From Paludibacteraceae bacterium (GTDB lineage: Bacteria; Bacteroidota; Bacteroidia; Bacteroidales; Paludibacteraceae): a stretch of DNA of 64,000 nt. The DNA lies in the NCBI GenBank assembly GCA_017467185.1, contig JAFTSS010000004.1:16779-80778 (forward strand). The letters run 5' to 3'. The number at the start of each line of letters is the position of its first letter. Positions within the stretch are counted from its first letter, which is position 1. The notes beneath the pieces were generated by a model that searched no databases, was not told where the DNA came from, and was given only the letters and a program-made list of their open reading frames with translations. This document shows positions 27,748 to 36,679 of this stretch, in pieces. The position numbers were made by a program, and so were the translations under genes.

Positions 27748-28611
27748 ATGGAAGTAATTAGTGGAAAAGATATGGCAGCTGCTTTGAAGCAACAATTGGC
27801 TGCCGATGTGGTTAAATACGCCGCAGAATACGGACGTAAACCAAACCTTGTGGTAATACTTGTGGGTGAAGACCCAGGTAGTGTATCGTATGTTACAGGC
27901 AAAGCGAAAGCTGCCGATGAGGTGGGTATTGACAATAGTACAATCCGCCTTAGTGCACAAACTACTGAAGAAGAACTCCTCGACCTTGTTCGTGCGCTCA
28001 ATGTGGATGCAACGGTGGATGGTATCCTCGTGCAATTGCCTTTGCCTAATGGTATCAACGAAGAGAAAGTGATTGAAACAATCGCAAAAGAGAAAGATGT
28101 GGATGGTTTCCACCCTATGAATGTGGCTGCATTGTGGCAAAAACGCTCTTGTGTTTTGCCTTGTACACCAAAAGGTATCATCCGTTTGATGAAAAATATG
28201 GGCATCGAAATTGCAGGTAAACGCGCTGTGGTGATTGGTCGTAGCAACATTGTGGGATTGCCTGTGACTAAATTGCTTATGGACGAAAATGCCACTGTAA
28301 CAGTGTGCCATAGTCGCACAAAAGATATTGCTAAAGTATGCTCTGAAGCAGATATCCTCGTGCCTGCATTGGGTCGTCCTAAATTCGTGAAAGCCGAAAT
28401 GGTAAAAGAGGGTGCTGTGGTGATTGATGTAGGTGTTAATCGCGACCCTGAGACTGGTAAATTGTGTGGTGATGTGGATTTTGATGAAGTTGCACCAAAA
28501 ACATCATACATCACAAAAGTGCCAGGTGGCGTAGGACCTATGACCATCGCATGCTTGATGGAAAACACAGTTGAGTGCTACCTCAACAACGTAAAAGCAC
28601 AAGGGAAATAA
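27748..28611 (+). CDS. folD: Methylenetetrahydrofolate dehydrogenase / methenyl-THF cyclohydrolase
   Basis: Bifunctional folate enzyme that produces the 10-formyl-THF used by PurN and PurH. It is 287 residues long. The catalytic Tyr-x3-Lys is in SYVTGKAKAADEVGI near residue 52, with VDGILVQLPLP near 92 and the Rossmann segment VVIGRSNIVGLPVTKLL near 165. It is the last gene of the purM run and is followed by a strong terminator. The operon position fits cofactor supply for purine synthesis. The identification is secure. Confidence 0.96.
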   Translation: MEVISGKDMAAALKQQLAADVVKYAAEYGRKPNLVVILVGEDPGSVSYVTGKAKAADEVGIDNSTIRLSAQTTEEELLDLVRALNVDATVDGILVQLPLPNGINEEKVIETIAKEKDVDGFHPMNVAALWQKRSCVLPCTPKGIIRLMKNMGIEIAGKRAVVIGRSNIVGLPVTKLLMDENATVTVCHSRTKDIAKVCSEADILVPALGRPKFVKAEMVKEGAVVIDVGVNRDPETGKLCGDVDFDEVAPKTSYITKVPGGVGPMTIACLMENTVECYLNNVKAQGK

Positions 28612-28635
28612 AAGAATTTTGTGTAAAACAATATT

Positions 28636-28673
28636 GATGCACCTCATAAAAATATGAGGTGCATCTTTTTTTT
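28636..28673 (+). terminator. Intrinsic terminator after folD
   Basis: A 13-bp perfect stem GATGCACCTCATA with TATGAGGTGCATC, a 4-nt loop and eight T residues, 24 bases after the folD stop. It ends the purM-folD operon. Confidence 0.9.
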
Positions 28674-28681
28674 GTAAATAC

Positions 28682-28712
28682 TTGTTTAATTCAGAAATAA
28701 TTTCTACCTTTG
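28682..28712 (+). promoter_or_regulatory. Predicted promoter of structured RNA copy 1
   Basis: TTG (28682-28684), a 20-base spacer, TACCTTTG (28705-28712), then GCATTGACATATA, which resembles GCGGTGACATATA after the promoter of copy 2 (50147-50154). Confidence 0.7.
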
Positions 28713-28716
28713 CATT

Positions 28717-29012
28717 GACATATAGGAGTTGCATCTCATAAAGTAGGGACACGGCATGCCGTGTCCGAAATGACAAAGAGAGAATGCTCAACAAGCATTG
28801 AAATAGCACTCCTCCGAGTAGCGTTCTCGGGTATAAAGTATAGCATTTTTGCTCATTTCTTCTATGATTGAAATTTGGCGATTTTAAGTATGTGAAGGAA
28901 TAAGTTCAAGAATGCCCATTGCACATATAAATGCGTGGGCTTAACTTATTCGTACATACAAGGTCACGCCAAATACCTAATCATAGCGAGAAAGTTAAGT
29001 TCTCGCTTTTTT
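28717..29012 (+). ncRNA. Candidate structured RNA, copy 1, with terminator
   Basis: The conserved core 28839-29012 can fold as stacked helices: TATGATT/AATCATA (28863, 28979), TTTGGCG/CGCCAAA (28874, 28967), GTATGT/ACATAC (28888, 28954), AATAAGTT/AACTTATT (28899, 28943) and a GCCCA..TGGGC tip. It is followed by the terminator GCGAGAA/TTCTCGC plus T run (28986-29012). Copy 2 at 50158-50370 has the same architecture with changed but still paired bases in three helices. The 5' part contains a dispersed palindrome (28742-28767). The FISUMP gene starts 28 nt after the terminator, so this is either a leader attenuator or an independent small RNA. Confidence 0.7.
28742..28767. repeat. Dispersed GGACACGGCATGCCGTGTCC palindrome
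   Basis: GTAGGGACACGGCATGCCGT plus CC, a 20-bp perfect palindrome inside the 5' part of structured RNA copy 1. The same unit is found near 20630, 30820, 40090 and elsewhere. It is absent from copy 2 of the RNA, so it looks inserted. Confidence 0.65.
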
Positions 29013-29040
29013 TATTGTATCACTTTAAATATTTTGTATT

Positions 29041-30594
29041 ATGAAAAAGTTATTTTTATTTATTTCTGTTTTTGCGCTATTGGTTGCGTGTAAACGCGAA
29101 GAGCCTAATCAACCAGAGGTTCAATACATTTCGTTTTCGCAAATGTCGATTGAAAATTTGATGACAGCAGGTTTTGATAACACTATTACTACTGCTAATT
29201 TAGCGGATTTTGATGTATGGGGTCATAATGGTGTTGGTGTTGTGTTTGGTGGAACTAAAGTAGAAAAACAAGGCGACTTATGGGTGTGCGCAGAAGAAAA
29301 GTTGTGGGAGCCTGACCAAACTTATCATTTCCATGCATTTGCTCCTTCTAGTGCAGTTGATAATGTTGGCGAATATCCTAATGCAGAAAGAGAGAGAGGT
29401 TTGGGTAATTTTGCATATACCAATGCAGGCGACAAAGATCTTATTTATGCATACGCAACACGCATACAAGGGTCGCTATTGAAAATCAATGCCGACCCTG
29501 TGCAGTTGGCATTTGAGCATTTACTTTCACGCGTAGGGTTTACATTCAAAAACAACCTTTCGGAAGGCAATATCACAATTTCAAACGTACAAATCACCGA
29601 AGCTGCGAAAACGGCAGAACTCAATTGCGCAGATGCTTCTATTGCAAATTGGACATGGAATGCAACATCGACAGGAACATACGATTTTGGCGCAACAGGC
29701 ACAATAGCAAAAGGCGCAAGTGCATCGGCAGAGAACGTACAATTCCTATTTCCAGCCGCAACACGCAACTATGATATTTCGTTTAGCATTGCATATGAAT
29801 CTAATCCTGCTGAAGAGCGCACAGCAACTATCGCAGACGTCAACCTCGTGATAGGCAAAGCGTATAACATCAACGTGACGATTGAAGACAAAGATATTGT
29901 AACAGAACAATATAAAATCGAGTTTTTCGTAGCAGAGGTGAAAGATTGGGGTGAAAATATTGAGGTAGATGCAACGATAAATGAACCAGGACATGGTTTT
30001 GAAAATGGATATGAATGGGTAGATTTAGGTTTGCCATCAGGTTTGAAATGGGCAACATGCAACGTAGGAGCAACAACGCCAGAGGAGTATGGCGACTACT
30101 TTGCATGGGGCGAGGTAGAACCAAAAACAACTTACGATTGGAGTACATATAAATATTGTGCAGGTTCATTTTCAACAATGACAAAATATTGCACACAAAG
30201 TAGTTACGGTAAAGATGGTTTCACTGATAATAAAACCGAGTTAGACCCAGAAGATGATGCCGCAACTGCCAATTGGGGTGGTGCTTGGCGTATGCCAACT
30301 GCAGTAGAACAACAAGAACTCATAGCTAATTGTATATGGACATGGACCACACAAAATGGTGTGTATGGTCGTAAAGTAACCGGATCAAATGGTAACTCAA
30401 TCTTCTTGCCCGCTGCGGGTTACATGCGCGCTGGCACGCTCAACGATGCTGGGTCGTACGGTAGCTACTGGACAAGTTCGCTCTACGCCGACTATCCGTA
30501 CGACGTCTACGGCGTGTCCTTCCATTCGGGCAACGTGAACTGGCTCAGCTACAATCGCTTCATCGGAAAATCTGTCTGTCCTGTTTGCCCTTAA
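29041..30594 (+). CDS. Fimbrillin-like lipoprotein with C-terminal FISUMP domain; possible DGR target
   Basis: A 517-residue predicted surface lipoprotein (lipobox LLVAC, Cys17). Residues 20-315 are a beta-rich region resembling fimbrillin-type Bacteroidales adhesins. Residues about 335-517 are a FISUMP domain (YEWVDLGLPSGLKWATCNVG, GDYFAWGEVEPKTTYDW, WRMPT). The last 60 codons (30408-30591) are visibly GC-richer than the rest, and most codons end in C, with runs such as CTC TAC GCC GAC TAT then TAC GAC GTC TAC GGC. That is what adenine mutagenesis of AAC codons leaves in the variable region of a diversity-generating retroelement. No reverse transcriptase or template repeat is visible in this window. 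Confidence 0.8.
   Translation: MKKLFLFISVFALLVACKREEPNQPEVQYISFSQMSIENLMTAGFDNTITTANLADFDVWGHNGVGVVFGGTKVEKQGDLWVCAEEKLWEPDQTYHFHAFAPSSAVDNVGEYPNAERERGLGNFAYTNAGDKDLIYAYATRIQGSLLKINADPVQLAFEHLLSRVGFTFKNNLSEGNITISNVQITEAAKTAELNCADASIANWTWNATSTGTYDFGATGTIAKGASASAENVQFLFPAATRNYDISFSIAYESNPAEERTATIADVNLVIGKAYNINVTIEDKDIVTEQYKIEFFVAEVKDWGENIEVDATINEPGHGFENGYEWVDLGLPSGLKWATCNVGATTPEEYGDYFAWGEVEPKTTYDWSTYKYCAGSFSTMTKYCTQSSYGKDGFTDNKTELDPEDDAATANWGGAWRMPTAVEQQELIANCIWTWTTQNGVYGRKVTGSNGNSIFLPAAGYMRAGTLNDAGSYGSYWTSSLYADYPYDVYGVSFHSGNVNWLSYNRFIGKSVCPVCP
30408..30594 (+). other. Possible DGR variable region at the 3' end of the FISUMP gene
   Basis: It covers GYMRAGTLNDAGSYGSYW through the stop. Known Bacteroidales DGR targets end in similar YWSSS...NVN..NNR..G.SVRPV patterns; here the positions often Asn in homologues are Tyr, Asp, Val, Ser, Phe, Leu and Ile, nearly all NNC codons. 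This is inferred from codon pattern and memory of the family only. Confidence 0.5.
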
Positions 30595-30621
30595 TTAATG
30601 CACAATGCATAATGCACAATT

Positions 30622-30660
30622 TCGGCAAAGTTGTTGGTGGCTTTGCCGATTTTTTGTTTT
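30622..30660 (+). terminator. Terminator after the FISUMP gene
   Basis: TCGGCAAAG and CTTTGCCGA form a 9-bp stem with a 10-base loop, followed by TTTTTTGTTTTTTT. Confidence 0.8.
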
Positions 30661-30925
30661 TTTAGATGTTCTATGTGTTATAGACGCTTTGTTATTTAGA
30701 TTTTTTAGCTTAGCGGCTAATCGAACGCATGAGCCGAGCATCCCTACAACCTGAATTACCGAAAATGCAAATGCGCAAACCTACAAAAAAGTAAAACCAT
30801 ACACAACCTCTCATTGTAGGGACACGGCGTGCCGTGTCCTATGGCTCGTTAGAGACAAATGATTGTGTTTTTTTCAACCTGGCGGTTGATAGGACGCAGC
30901 ACGCTGCGTCCCTACATGATGGGGT
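30660..30925. repeat. Palindrome-bearing repeat, left member of a long inverted pair
   Basis: About 260 bp that is nearly the reverse complement of 39990-40250, including ACCTACAAAAAAGTAAAACC, TGTAGGGACACGGCGTGCCG and GGACGCAGCACGCTGCGTCC. It holds two perfect palindromes and no ORF, and is related to the array at 20555. Confidence 0.8.
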
Positions 30926-30952
30926 TATGGGAGATGTGGGGGAGGGGGAGTG

Positions 30953-31777
30953 TTATTCGGTGATTCCGAAGACGTGTGATTGGATGATTCCGAGTGAATC
31001 GACGAGATAGCTACCGCTGAAGCCAGTGATGTCTTTGGCGGTAATTTTTTGTCGGTAGGCTTCGAGGTAGGGTTTTGAGAGTGGGGCATAGCTCCAATGC
31101 CAGCGTTCTTCGGCATAGCCTGTGCGGGCAGGGTCGTCGGTGTAGGGTTGGAAGAAGCCGAACTTGTGGGCATTGGCGCATAGCCATTTGTAGATGCGGA
31201 GGCCTTCGCCATGTGTCCAGTAGTCAGTTTCGGCAGAGATGAAGTCGATGTCGGTGCCCCAATGGTGACGCGATGTGCCAGGCATAGAGGAGTAGCGCAT
31301 GATGGAGCGAACTTTTTCGATGTCGGTTGAGAGTCTCACATCTCGTGTCTCGTGTCTCGTGTCTCGTGTCTCGTGTCTCGTGTCTCGTGTCTTAAAAGAG
31401 TTCCATTTGCGATTCCAGATTTGGAGTTGGCGGTCGAAGGTGCGTGTGGCGGATATGATGGTGAGGGTGATGCCTTCGCGGAGGGCTGAGTCGCGCATGG
31501 CGAGGTAGGCGTTGAAAGCTTCGCGGTGGCAGTATAGACCTTTATAGGTGGACATGTGGTCGGGGATTACGACGTAGTTGGTGTCTTCGGCTGGATTGAA
31601 TTTGCCGAGAAGAACCTCTTTTGAGAGTTGAAAGTTGAAAGTTGAAAGTTGAGAGTTGTTGGTAGAGTCGGATGATATGATTGTTGTGTCTTGCGGTTCG
31701 CTATTGGTGTTTTGTGCTTTTTTGTTTGTGCAAGCAAGTATTGAAAGAGTGATGAGTATTAGAGTAATGAGTTTCAT
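30953..31777 (-). CDS. M15-family D-alanyl-D-alanine carboxypeptidase-like lipoprotein
   Basis: Predicted periplasm-facing zinc peptidase of 274 residues acting on peptidoglycan peptides. The lipobox SILAC (Cys16) marks a lipoprotein. The M15 zinc motif SRHHWGTDIDF lies near 173-183 and EERWHWSY near 225, matching the family's His-x6-Asp and Glu-x2-His ligands. Two in-frame segments are made of dispersed repeat words: NNSQLSTFNFQLS (bases 31622-31660) and TRDTRHETRDTRHETRD (31336-31394), each in a place where family members have loops. The gene is otherwise intact. The substrate is inferred from the family. Confidence 0.85.
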   Translation of the reverse strand: MKLITLILITLSILACTNKKAQNTNSEPQDTTIISSDSTNNSQLSTFNFQLSKEVLLGKFNPAEDTNYVVIPDHMSTYKGLYCHREAFNAYLAMRDSALREGITLTIISATRTFDRQLQIWNRKWNSFKTRDTRHETRDTRHETRDVRLSTDIEKVRSIMRYSSMPGTSRHHWGTDIDFISAETDYWTHGEGLRIYKWLCANAHKFGFFQPYTDDPARTGYAEERWHWSYAPLSKPYLEAYRQKITAKDITGFSGSYLVDSLGIIQSHVFGITE

Positions 31778-32070
31778 ATTTGTGCTTTTATATTTTTTTG
31801 CAAAGTTACGAAAAATAAATGGAATATTTGGGTATATATATTAAAGTAGAGATTAAATAGAACTAATTTCTATTGGTTTTAATGTAATAATGAATTTTTT
31901 TTGGGTTAAAAATAGTTAAAATAGGGAAGGGCGATTTCTATTCTAAAAAAAAGTATTACCTTTGCACTTGTGAAGAAATGTGAATGAAATTTAATGTAAT
32001 CTATTTTATTCGCATAAAAATATATTGTTATGTTAAATCTTTTTATGTTTTAAATTTTAATAATTTTAGT

Positions 32071-32445
32071 ATGTATTGTGAAAAATGTGGTAATTTAGTG
32101 GATGATAATGCAAGATTTTGTCCTAAATGTGGTGAAAATTTAAATAAAAATGTAGAAACAACAAAAGTAGAATCTTCAAATAAGGCTAAGTATCCACCTG
32201 AAAATTATTTGATTTGGGCTATTTTATCAACATTGTTTTGTTGTTGGCCAGTAGGAATAGCTTCTATTGTGTATGCATCAAAAGTTGATTCTGCATTTAA
32301 TAGGGGAGATTATGAAGGTGCATTAGAAGCATCTAAAAATGCAAAAAAATGGGCTTGGATATCGGCTATTTCTGCAATTGTATTTTGGGTGTTGTATTGC
32401 TTGCTTATTGTCATTGCTGTCGCAATGGGTGTAGATTTGGATTAG
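32071..32445 (+). CDS. Zinc-ribbon plus CD225/dispanin-like membrane protein
   Basis: A 124-residue protein from the ATG at 32071: an N-terminal zinc ribbon (MYCEKCGN ... CPKCGENL, two CxxC pairs), then a dispanin-like unit of two membrane helices, PENYLIWAILSTLFCCWPVG and a second near residues 96-118, with the typical intervening basic/Ala loop. I rejected the upstream ATG at 31984 because the extension is low-complexity and the ribbon normally begins at the Met. It overlaps the next gene's leader by a few bases and probably forms an operon with it. The function is unknown. Confidence 0.82.
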   Translation: MYCEKCGNLVDDNARFCPKCGENLNKNVETTKVESSNKAKYPPENYLIWAILSTLFCCWPVGIASIVYASKVDSAFNRGDYEGALEASKNAKKWAWISAISAIVFWVLYCLLIVIAVAMGVDLD

Positions 32446-32447
32446 TC

Positions 32448-32819
32448 GTGAAGAAAATTGTTATTGTTGGGTTGGTATTTGTGGTTTTTGTTTTGTTGGG
32501 GTCAGTTTATTTTTTTGTTGATCCATCAAAATCTTTTATGCCTCGTTGTCCTTTTTATAGTTTGACAGGTTATTTGTGTCCAGGCTGTGGTGCCCAAAGG
32601 GCTGTACATTCGCTATTACATCTTAATTTTGTACAGGCATTTCAATTTAATCCGTTGTTAGTTTTATCGATACCATATATTATGGTAGGAGGCTTAGTTT
32701 TTTTGCTTGATAAGGGTAATGAGTTTGTTTTATGGTTACGACTTAACTTGTTTGGAAGGTCAGCTATTTATGTGTGGGGTGGATTGATTGTGGTTTATTG
32801 GATTTTTAGGAATTTGTGA
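32448..32819 (+). CDS. DUF2752 membrane protein
   Basis: Begins at a GTG two bases after the previous stop, giving 123 residues. The DUF2752 core CPFYSLTGYLCPGCGAQRAV with downstream FNPLLVLSIP is clear. Three predicted membrane segments (about 5-24, 75-95, 103-121). An alternative ATG at 32349 would overlap the upstream gene by 97 bases and adds a cysteine-rich stretch that is only a shadow of it, so I rejected it. The function is unknown; the family often neighbours CD225, TM2 and DUF4234 genes. Confidence 0.82.
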   Translation: MKKIVIVGLVFVVFVLLGSVYFFVDPSKSFMPRCPFYSLTGYLCPGCGAQRAVHSLLHLNFVQAFQFNPLLVLSIPYIMVGGLVFLLDKGNEFVLWLRLNLFGRSAIYVWGGLIVVYWIFRNL

Positions 32820-32861
32820 TTATAATATCTTTATTTATTAATTTTAAAAATTTTAACTATT

Positions 32862-33278
32862 ATGGAAAGATTAACAATAAACAGAGGTTTCTGGTTGACA
32901 TTTTTACTCTCTATTGTCACATTTGGTTTTTATGGATTGTATTTGATTCATGCATTCGCTAAAGAAACTAATGTTGCATGTAAAGGTGATGGTAAAAATA
33001 CTACAGGTTTATTATTGTATTTTATTTTTTCACTTTTGACTTTGGGTATTTATGGTATTGTTTGGAATTGTATGTGGATAAACAGATGTAATGCATATCT
33101 TGCAAAAAACAATAAACCTGAAGGTTTGCAGTTATCAACTTATTTGTTGACTATGTTTTTGTTAGGTCCACTCACATTAGGTATAATGTATATTGTTGTT
33201 TTCTGCAAAACATTATATTTACAAAATGCAGTTAATGCAACTTATAATGAATTGAATGTATTAAATACATCGAATTAA
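32862..33278 (+). CDS. DUF4234-like membrane protein
   Basis: 138 residues with hydrophobic segments near 9-29, 47-68 and 93-115 and the DUF4234 pattern: NRGFWLTFLLSIVTFGFYGL, then CKGDGKNTTGLLLYFIFSLL and TLGIYGIVW. It follows the DUF2752 gene by 42 bases in the same orientation, so the three small membrane proteins form a cassette. No enzyme motif is present. The family call is good; the function is unknown. Confidence 0.8.
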   Translation: MERLTINRGFWLTFLLSIVTFGFYGLYLIHAFAKETNVACKGDGKNTTGLLLYFIFSLLTLGIYGIVWNCMWINRCNAYLAKNNKPEGLQLSTYLLTMFLLGPLTLGIMYIVVFCKTLYLQNAVNATYNELNVLNTSN

Positions 33279-33303
33279 TATTTGTTCTGAAATAGTATAT
33301 GAT

Positions 33304-33338
33304 AGGGGGGATTCGTGTAGAGTCCCCTTATTTTTTTT
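33304..33338 (+). terminator. Terminator after the DUF4234 gene
   Basis: AGGGGGGATTC and AGTCCCCTT form a stem followed by ATTTTTTTT. Confidence 0.75.
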
Positions 33339-33349
33339 GTTACTAAAAG

Positions 33350-33381
33350 TTTGGTGTTTTAACATTTTTTTTTTATCTTTG
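33350..33381 (+). promoter_or_regulatory. Predicted promoter of the purB-guaB-guaA-purA operon
   Basis: TTTG (33350-33353), 20 bases, then TATCTTTG (33374-33381). The start would be near 33388, giving a leader of about 270 nt that contains a small ORF and an attenuator-like hairpin. Confidence 0.75.
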
Positions 33382-33410
33382 CAAAGATAATTATATTTGC
33401 CCTAAAAGTT

Positions 33411-33506
33411 ATGTTTGGTATTGGTACACAAAGGTTTGCGTTAAGTGTAGGTATGCGCTATGTGGCGATGTGTGATGTTGTGTGCCGTGGTGGGGGTGAA
33501 AAGTGA
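33411..33506 (+). CDS. Putative 31-residue leader peptide of the purB operon
   Basis: The ATG at 33411 opens 31 codons (starting MFGIGTQRFALSVG) ending at a TGA (33504-33506) that lies in the 5' arm of the hairpin at 33503. The stretch just before is strongly G-rich in the RNA (GTGCCGTGGTGGGGGTG). The layout is the same as in the pyr leader, where the equivalent stretch is U-rich. Purine-responsive coupling of ribosome and polymerase is a hypothesis; the ORF, its stop position and the base bias are direct observations. Confidence 0.45.
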   Translation: MFGIGTQRFALSVGMRYVAMCDVVCRGGGEK

Positions 33507-33536
33507 TGCTGTGTGCGTCGCTTTTTGTGTTTTTTA
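33503..33536 (+). terminator. Attenuator-like hairpin in the purB leader
   Basis: GTGATGC pairs with GCGTCGC (two G-U pairs) around a 5-nt loop, followed by TTTTTGTGTTTTTT. It sits 120 nt before purB, so readthrough would be needed for expression from the upstream promoter. Confidence 0.55.
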
Positions 33537-33658
33537 TAAGTATTAAGTCAAAAGTCAAAAGTCGAAAGACTTTATTATTTGCTACTGAGATTTTAATTAT
33601 AAACAAGCGGAGCTTGTAGTCTTACTACTCGCTATTCGCTACTAAAAATCTATATAAT

Positions 33659-34957
33659 ATGATTGAACGTTATAGTCGTCCGGCGATGCGTAATGTCTGG
33701 ACAGAAGAAAACAAGTTTGCGGCTTACTTGAAAGTGGAGCTTTTTGCTTCGGAGGCTTGGAGTAAGTTGGGTGTTGTGCCTGAAGAGGATATTAAGAAAC
33801 TTTGGGATAATGCGTCGTTTTCTATTCCTCGTATTTACGAGATTGAGCAACAAACTCGTCATGATGTGGTGGCTTTCACACGTGCGGTGAGTGAGACTTT
33901 GGGTGAAGAACGTAAATGGGTTCACTATGGTTTGACTTCGACTGATGTGGTTGATACGGCTAATGGTTATTTGATTAAACAGGCGAATGATATTTTGCGT
34001 GATGATTTGTCTCAATTCCTTGAGGTGTTGCGCAAACAGGCTATTCGTTTCAAATCGCAACCTTGTATTGGTCGTACTCATGGTATTCATGCTGATATTA
34101 CTTCGTTTGGTTTGAAATGGGTGTTGTGGTATGCTGAGATGAAGCGTAATATTGAGCGTTTTGAGCGTGCTGCGGCTGATGTTGAGTGTGGCAAGATGAG
34201 TGGTGCTGTGGGTAATTTTGCTAATATTCCTCCTTTCATCGAAGAGTATGTGTGTGAACACCTTGGCATCAATCATGCGTTGGTTTCTACTCAGGTGTTG
34301 CAACGCGACCGTCATGCTTATTATATGGCTACGTTGGCTGTGATTGCTTCGTCGCTCGAACAAATGGCTCTTGAGGTTCGTAACTTGCAAAGAACTGAGG
34401 TGCATGAGGTGGAAGAGGCTTTTGGTAAGGGTCAAAAAGGTTCGTCGGCTATGCCTCACAAACGTAATCCTATCTCTTCTGAAAATATTTGTGGTTGTGC
34501 TCGCGTGATGCGTGGTTATATGGCTACATTTGCTGAAAACGTGGCTTTGTGGCACGAACGTGATATTTCGCACTCGGCTACTGAACGTATTATTTTGCCT
34601 GATGCAACTATGTTGTTGGACTATATGCTCAACCGCTTTAAAGGTATTTTGGAAAATATTGTTATCTTCCCTGACCAGATGTTGGCTAATATTTATCGCA
34701 CTAAGAAGGTTATTTTTGCTCAACGTGTGATGAATGCTTTGATTGCTAAGGGTTTTGTTCGCGAGGAGGCTTATGATACAGTTCAACCTATTGCTATGCG
34801 TGCATGGGGCGAAGGTTTGGATTATCAAGAATTGCTTGCTGAGAATGAAAAGGTTATGAGCTACTTGACTCGCGAAGAGTTGGACGCTTGCTTCACTTTG
34901 GATTATTATTTCTCACAAGTGGATTATATTTACAAACGTAACGGAATTGAAGAATAG
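33659..34957 (+). CDS. purB: Adenylosuccinate lyase
   Basis: Cleaves SAICAR to AICAR and adenylosuccinate to AMP, so it serves both IMP and AMP synthesis. It is 432 residues long, of the Bacillus-like length class. The superfamily signature [17 protein letters not shown] lies near residue 261, with TSTDVVDTA near 92 and IGRTHGIHA near 139. The start [14 protein letters not shown] is canonical. It is the first gene of the third nucleotide operon. The identification is secure. Confidence 0.96.
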   Translation: MIERYSRPAMRNVWTEENKFAAYLKVELFASEAWSKLGVVPEEDIKKLWDNASFSIPRIYEIEQQTRHDVVAFTRAVSETLGEERKWVHYGLTSTDVVDTANGYLIKQANDILRDDLSQFLEVLRKQAIRFKSQPCIGRTHGIHADITSFGLKWVLWYAEMKRNIERFERAAADVECGKMSGAVGNFANIPPFIEEYVCEHLGINHALVSTQVLQRDRHAYYMATLAVIASSLEQMALEVRNLQRTEVHEVEEAFGKGQKGSSAMPHKRNPISSENICGCARVMRGYMATFAENVALWHERDISHSATERIILPDATMLLDYMLNRFKGILENIVIFPDQMLANIYRTKKVIFAQRVMNALIAKGFVREEAYDTVQPIAMRAWGEGLDYQELLAENEKVMSYLTREELDACFTLDYYFSQVDYIYKRNGIEE

Positions 34958-36553
<1,596 letters not shown>

Positions 36554-36679
36554 ATACGAGACAATAGACACGAGACACAAGACAATCGCTCACATCTCGT
36601 GTCTCGCTACTAAAAATCTAAAATAAAAAAGCGAAGCGAGAGTCTCACATCTCGTGTCTCGCTACTAAAAATCTAAAAT
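36554..36679. repeat. TCTCGTGTCTCGCTAC-word inverted spacer between guaB and guaA
   Basis: The left arm GACACGAGACACAAGACA and two right arms TCACATCTCGTGTCTCGCTA, each followed by CTAAAAATCTAAAATA. The same words occur in frame in the M15 peptidase gene at 31336-31394. Confidence 0.65.

Noticed and set aside
32349..32447. ATG at 32349 as start of the DUF2752 gene
   Set aside because: It would overlap the CD225 gene by 97 bases; the GTG at 32448 gives a normal membrane N-terminus.
33650..34828. 392-codon minus-strand ORF opposite purB
   Set aside because: A shadow frame of purB, rich in His, Ser and Thr; purB is unambiguous.
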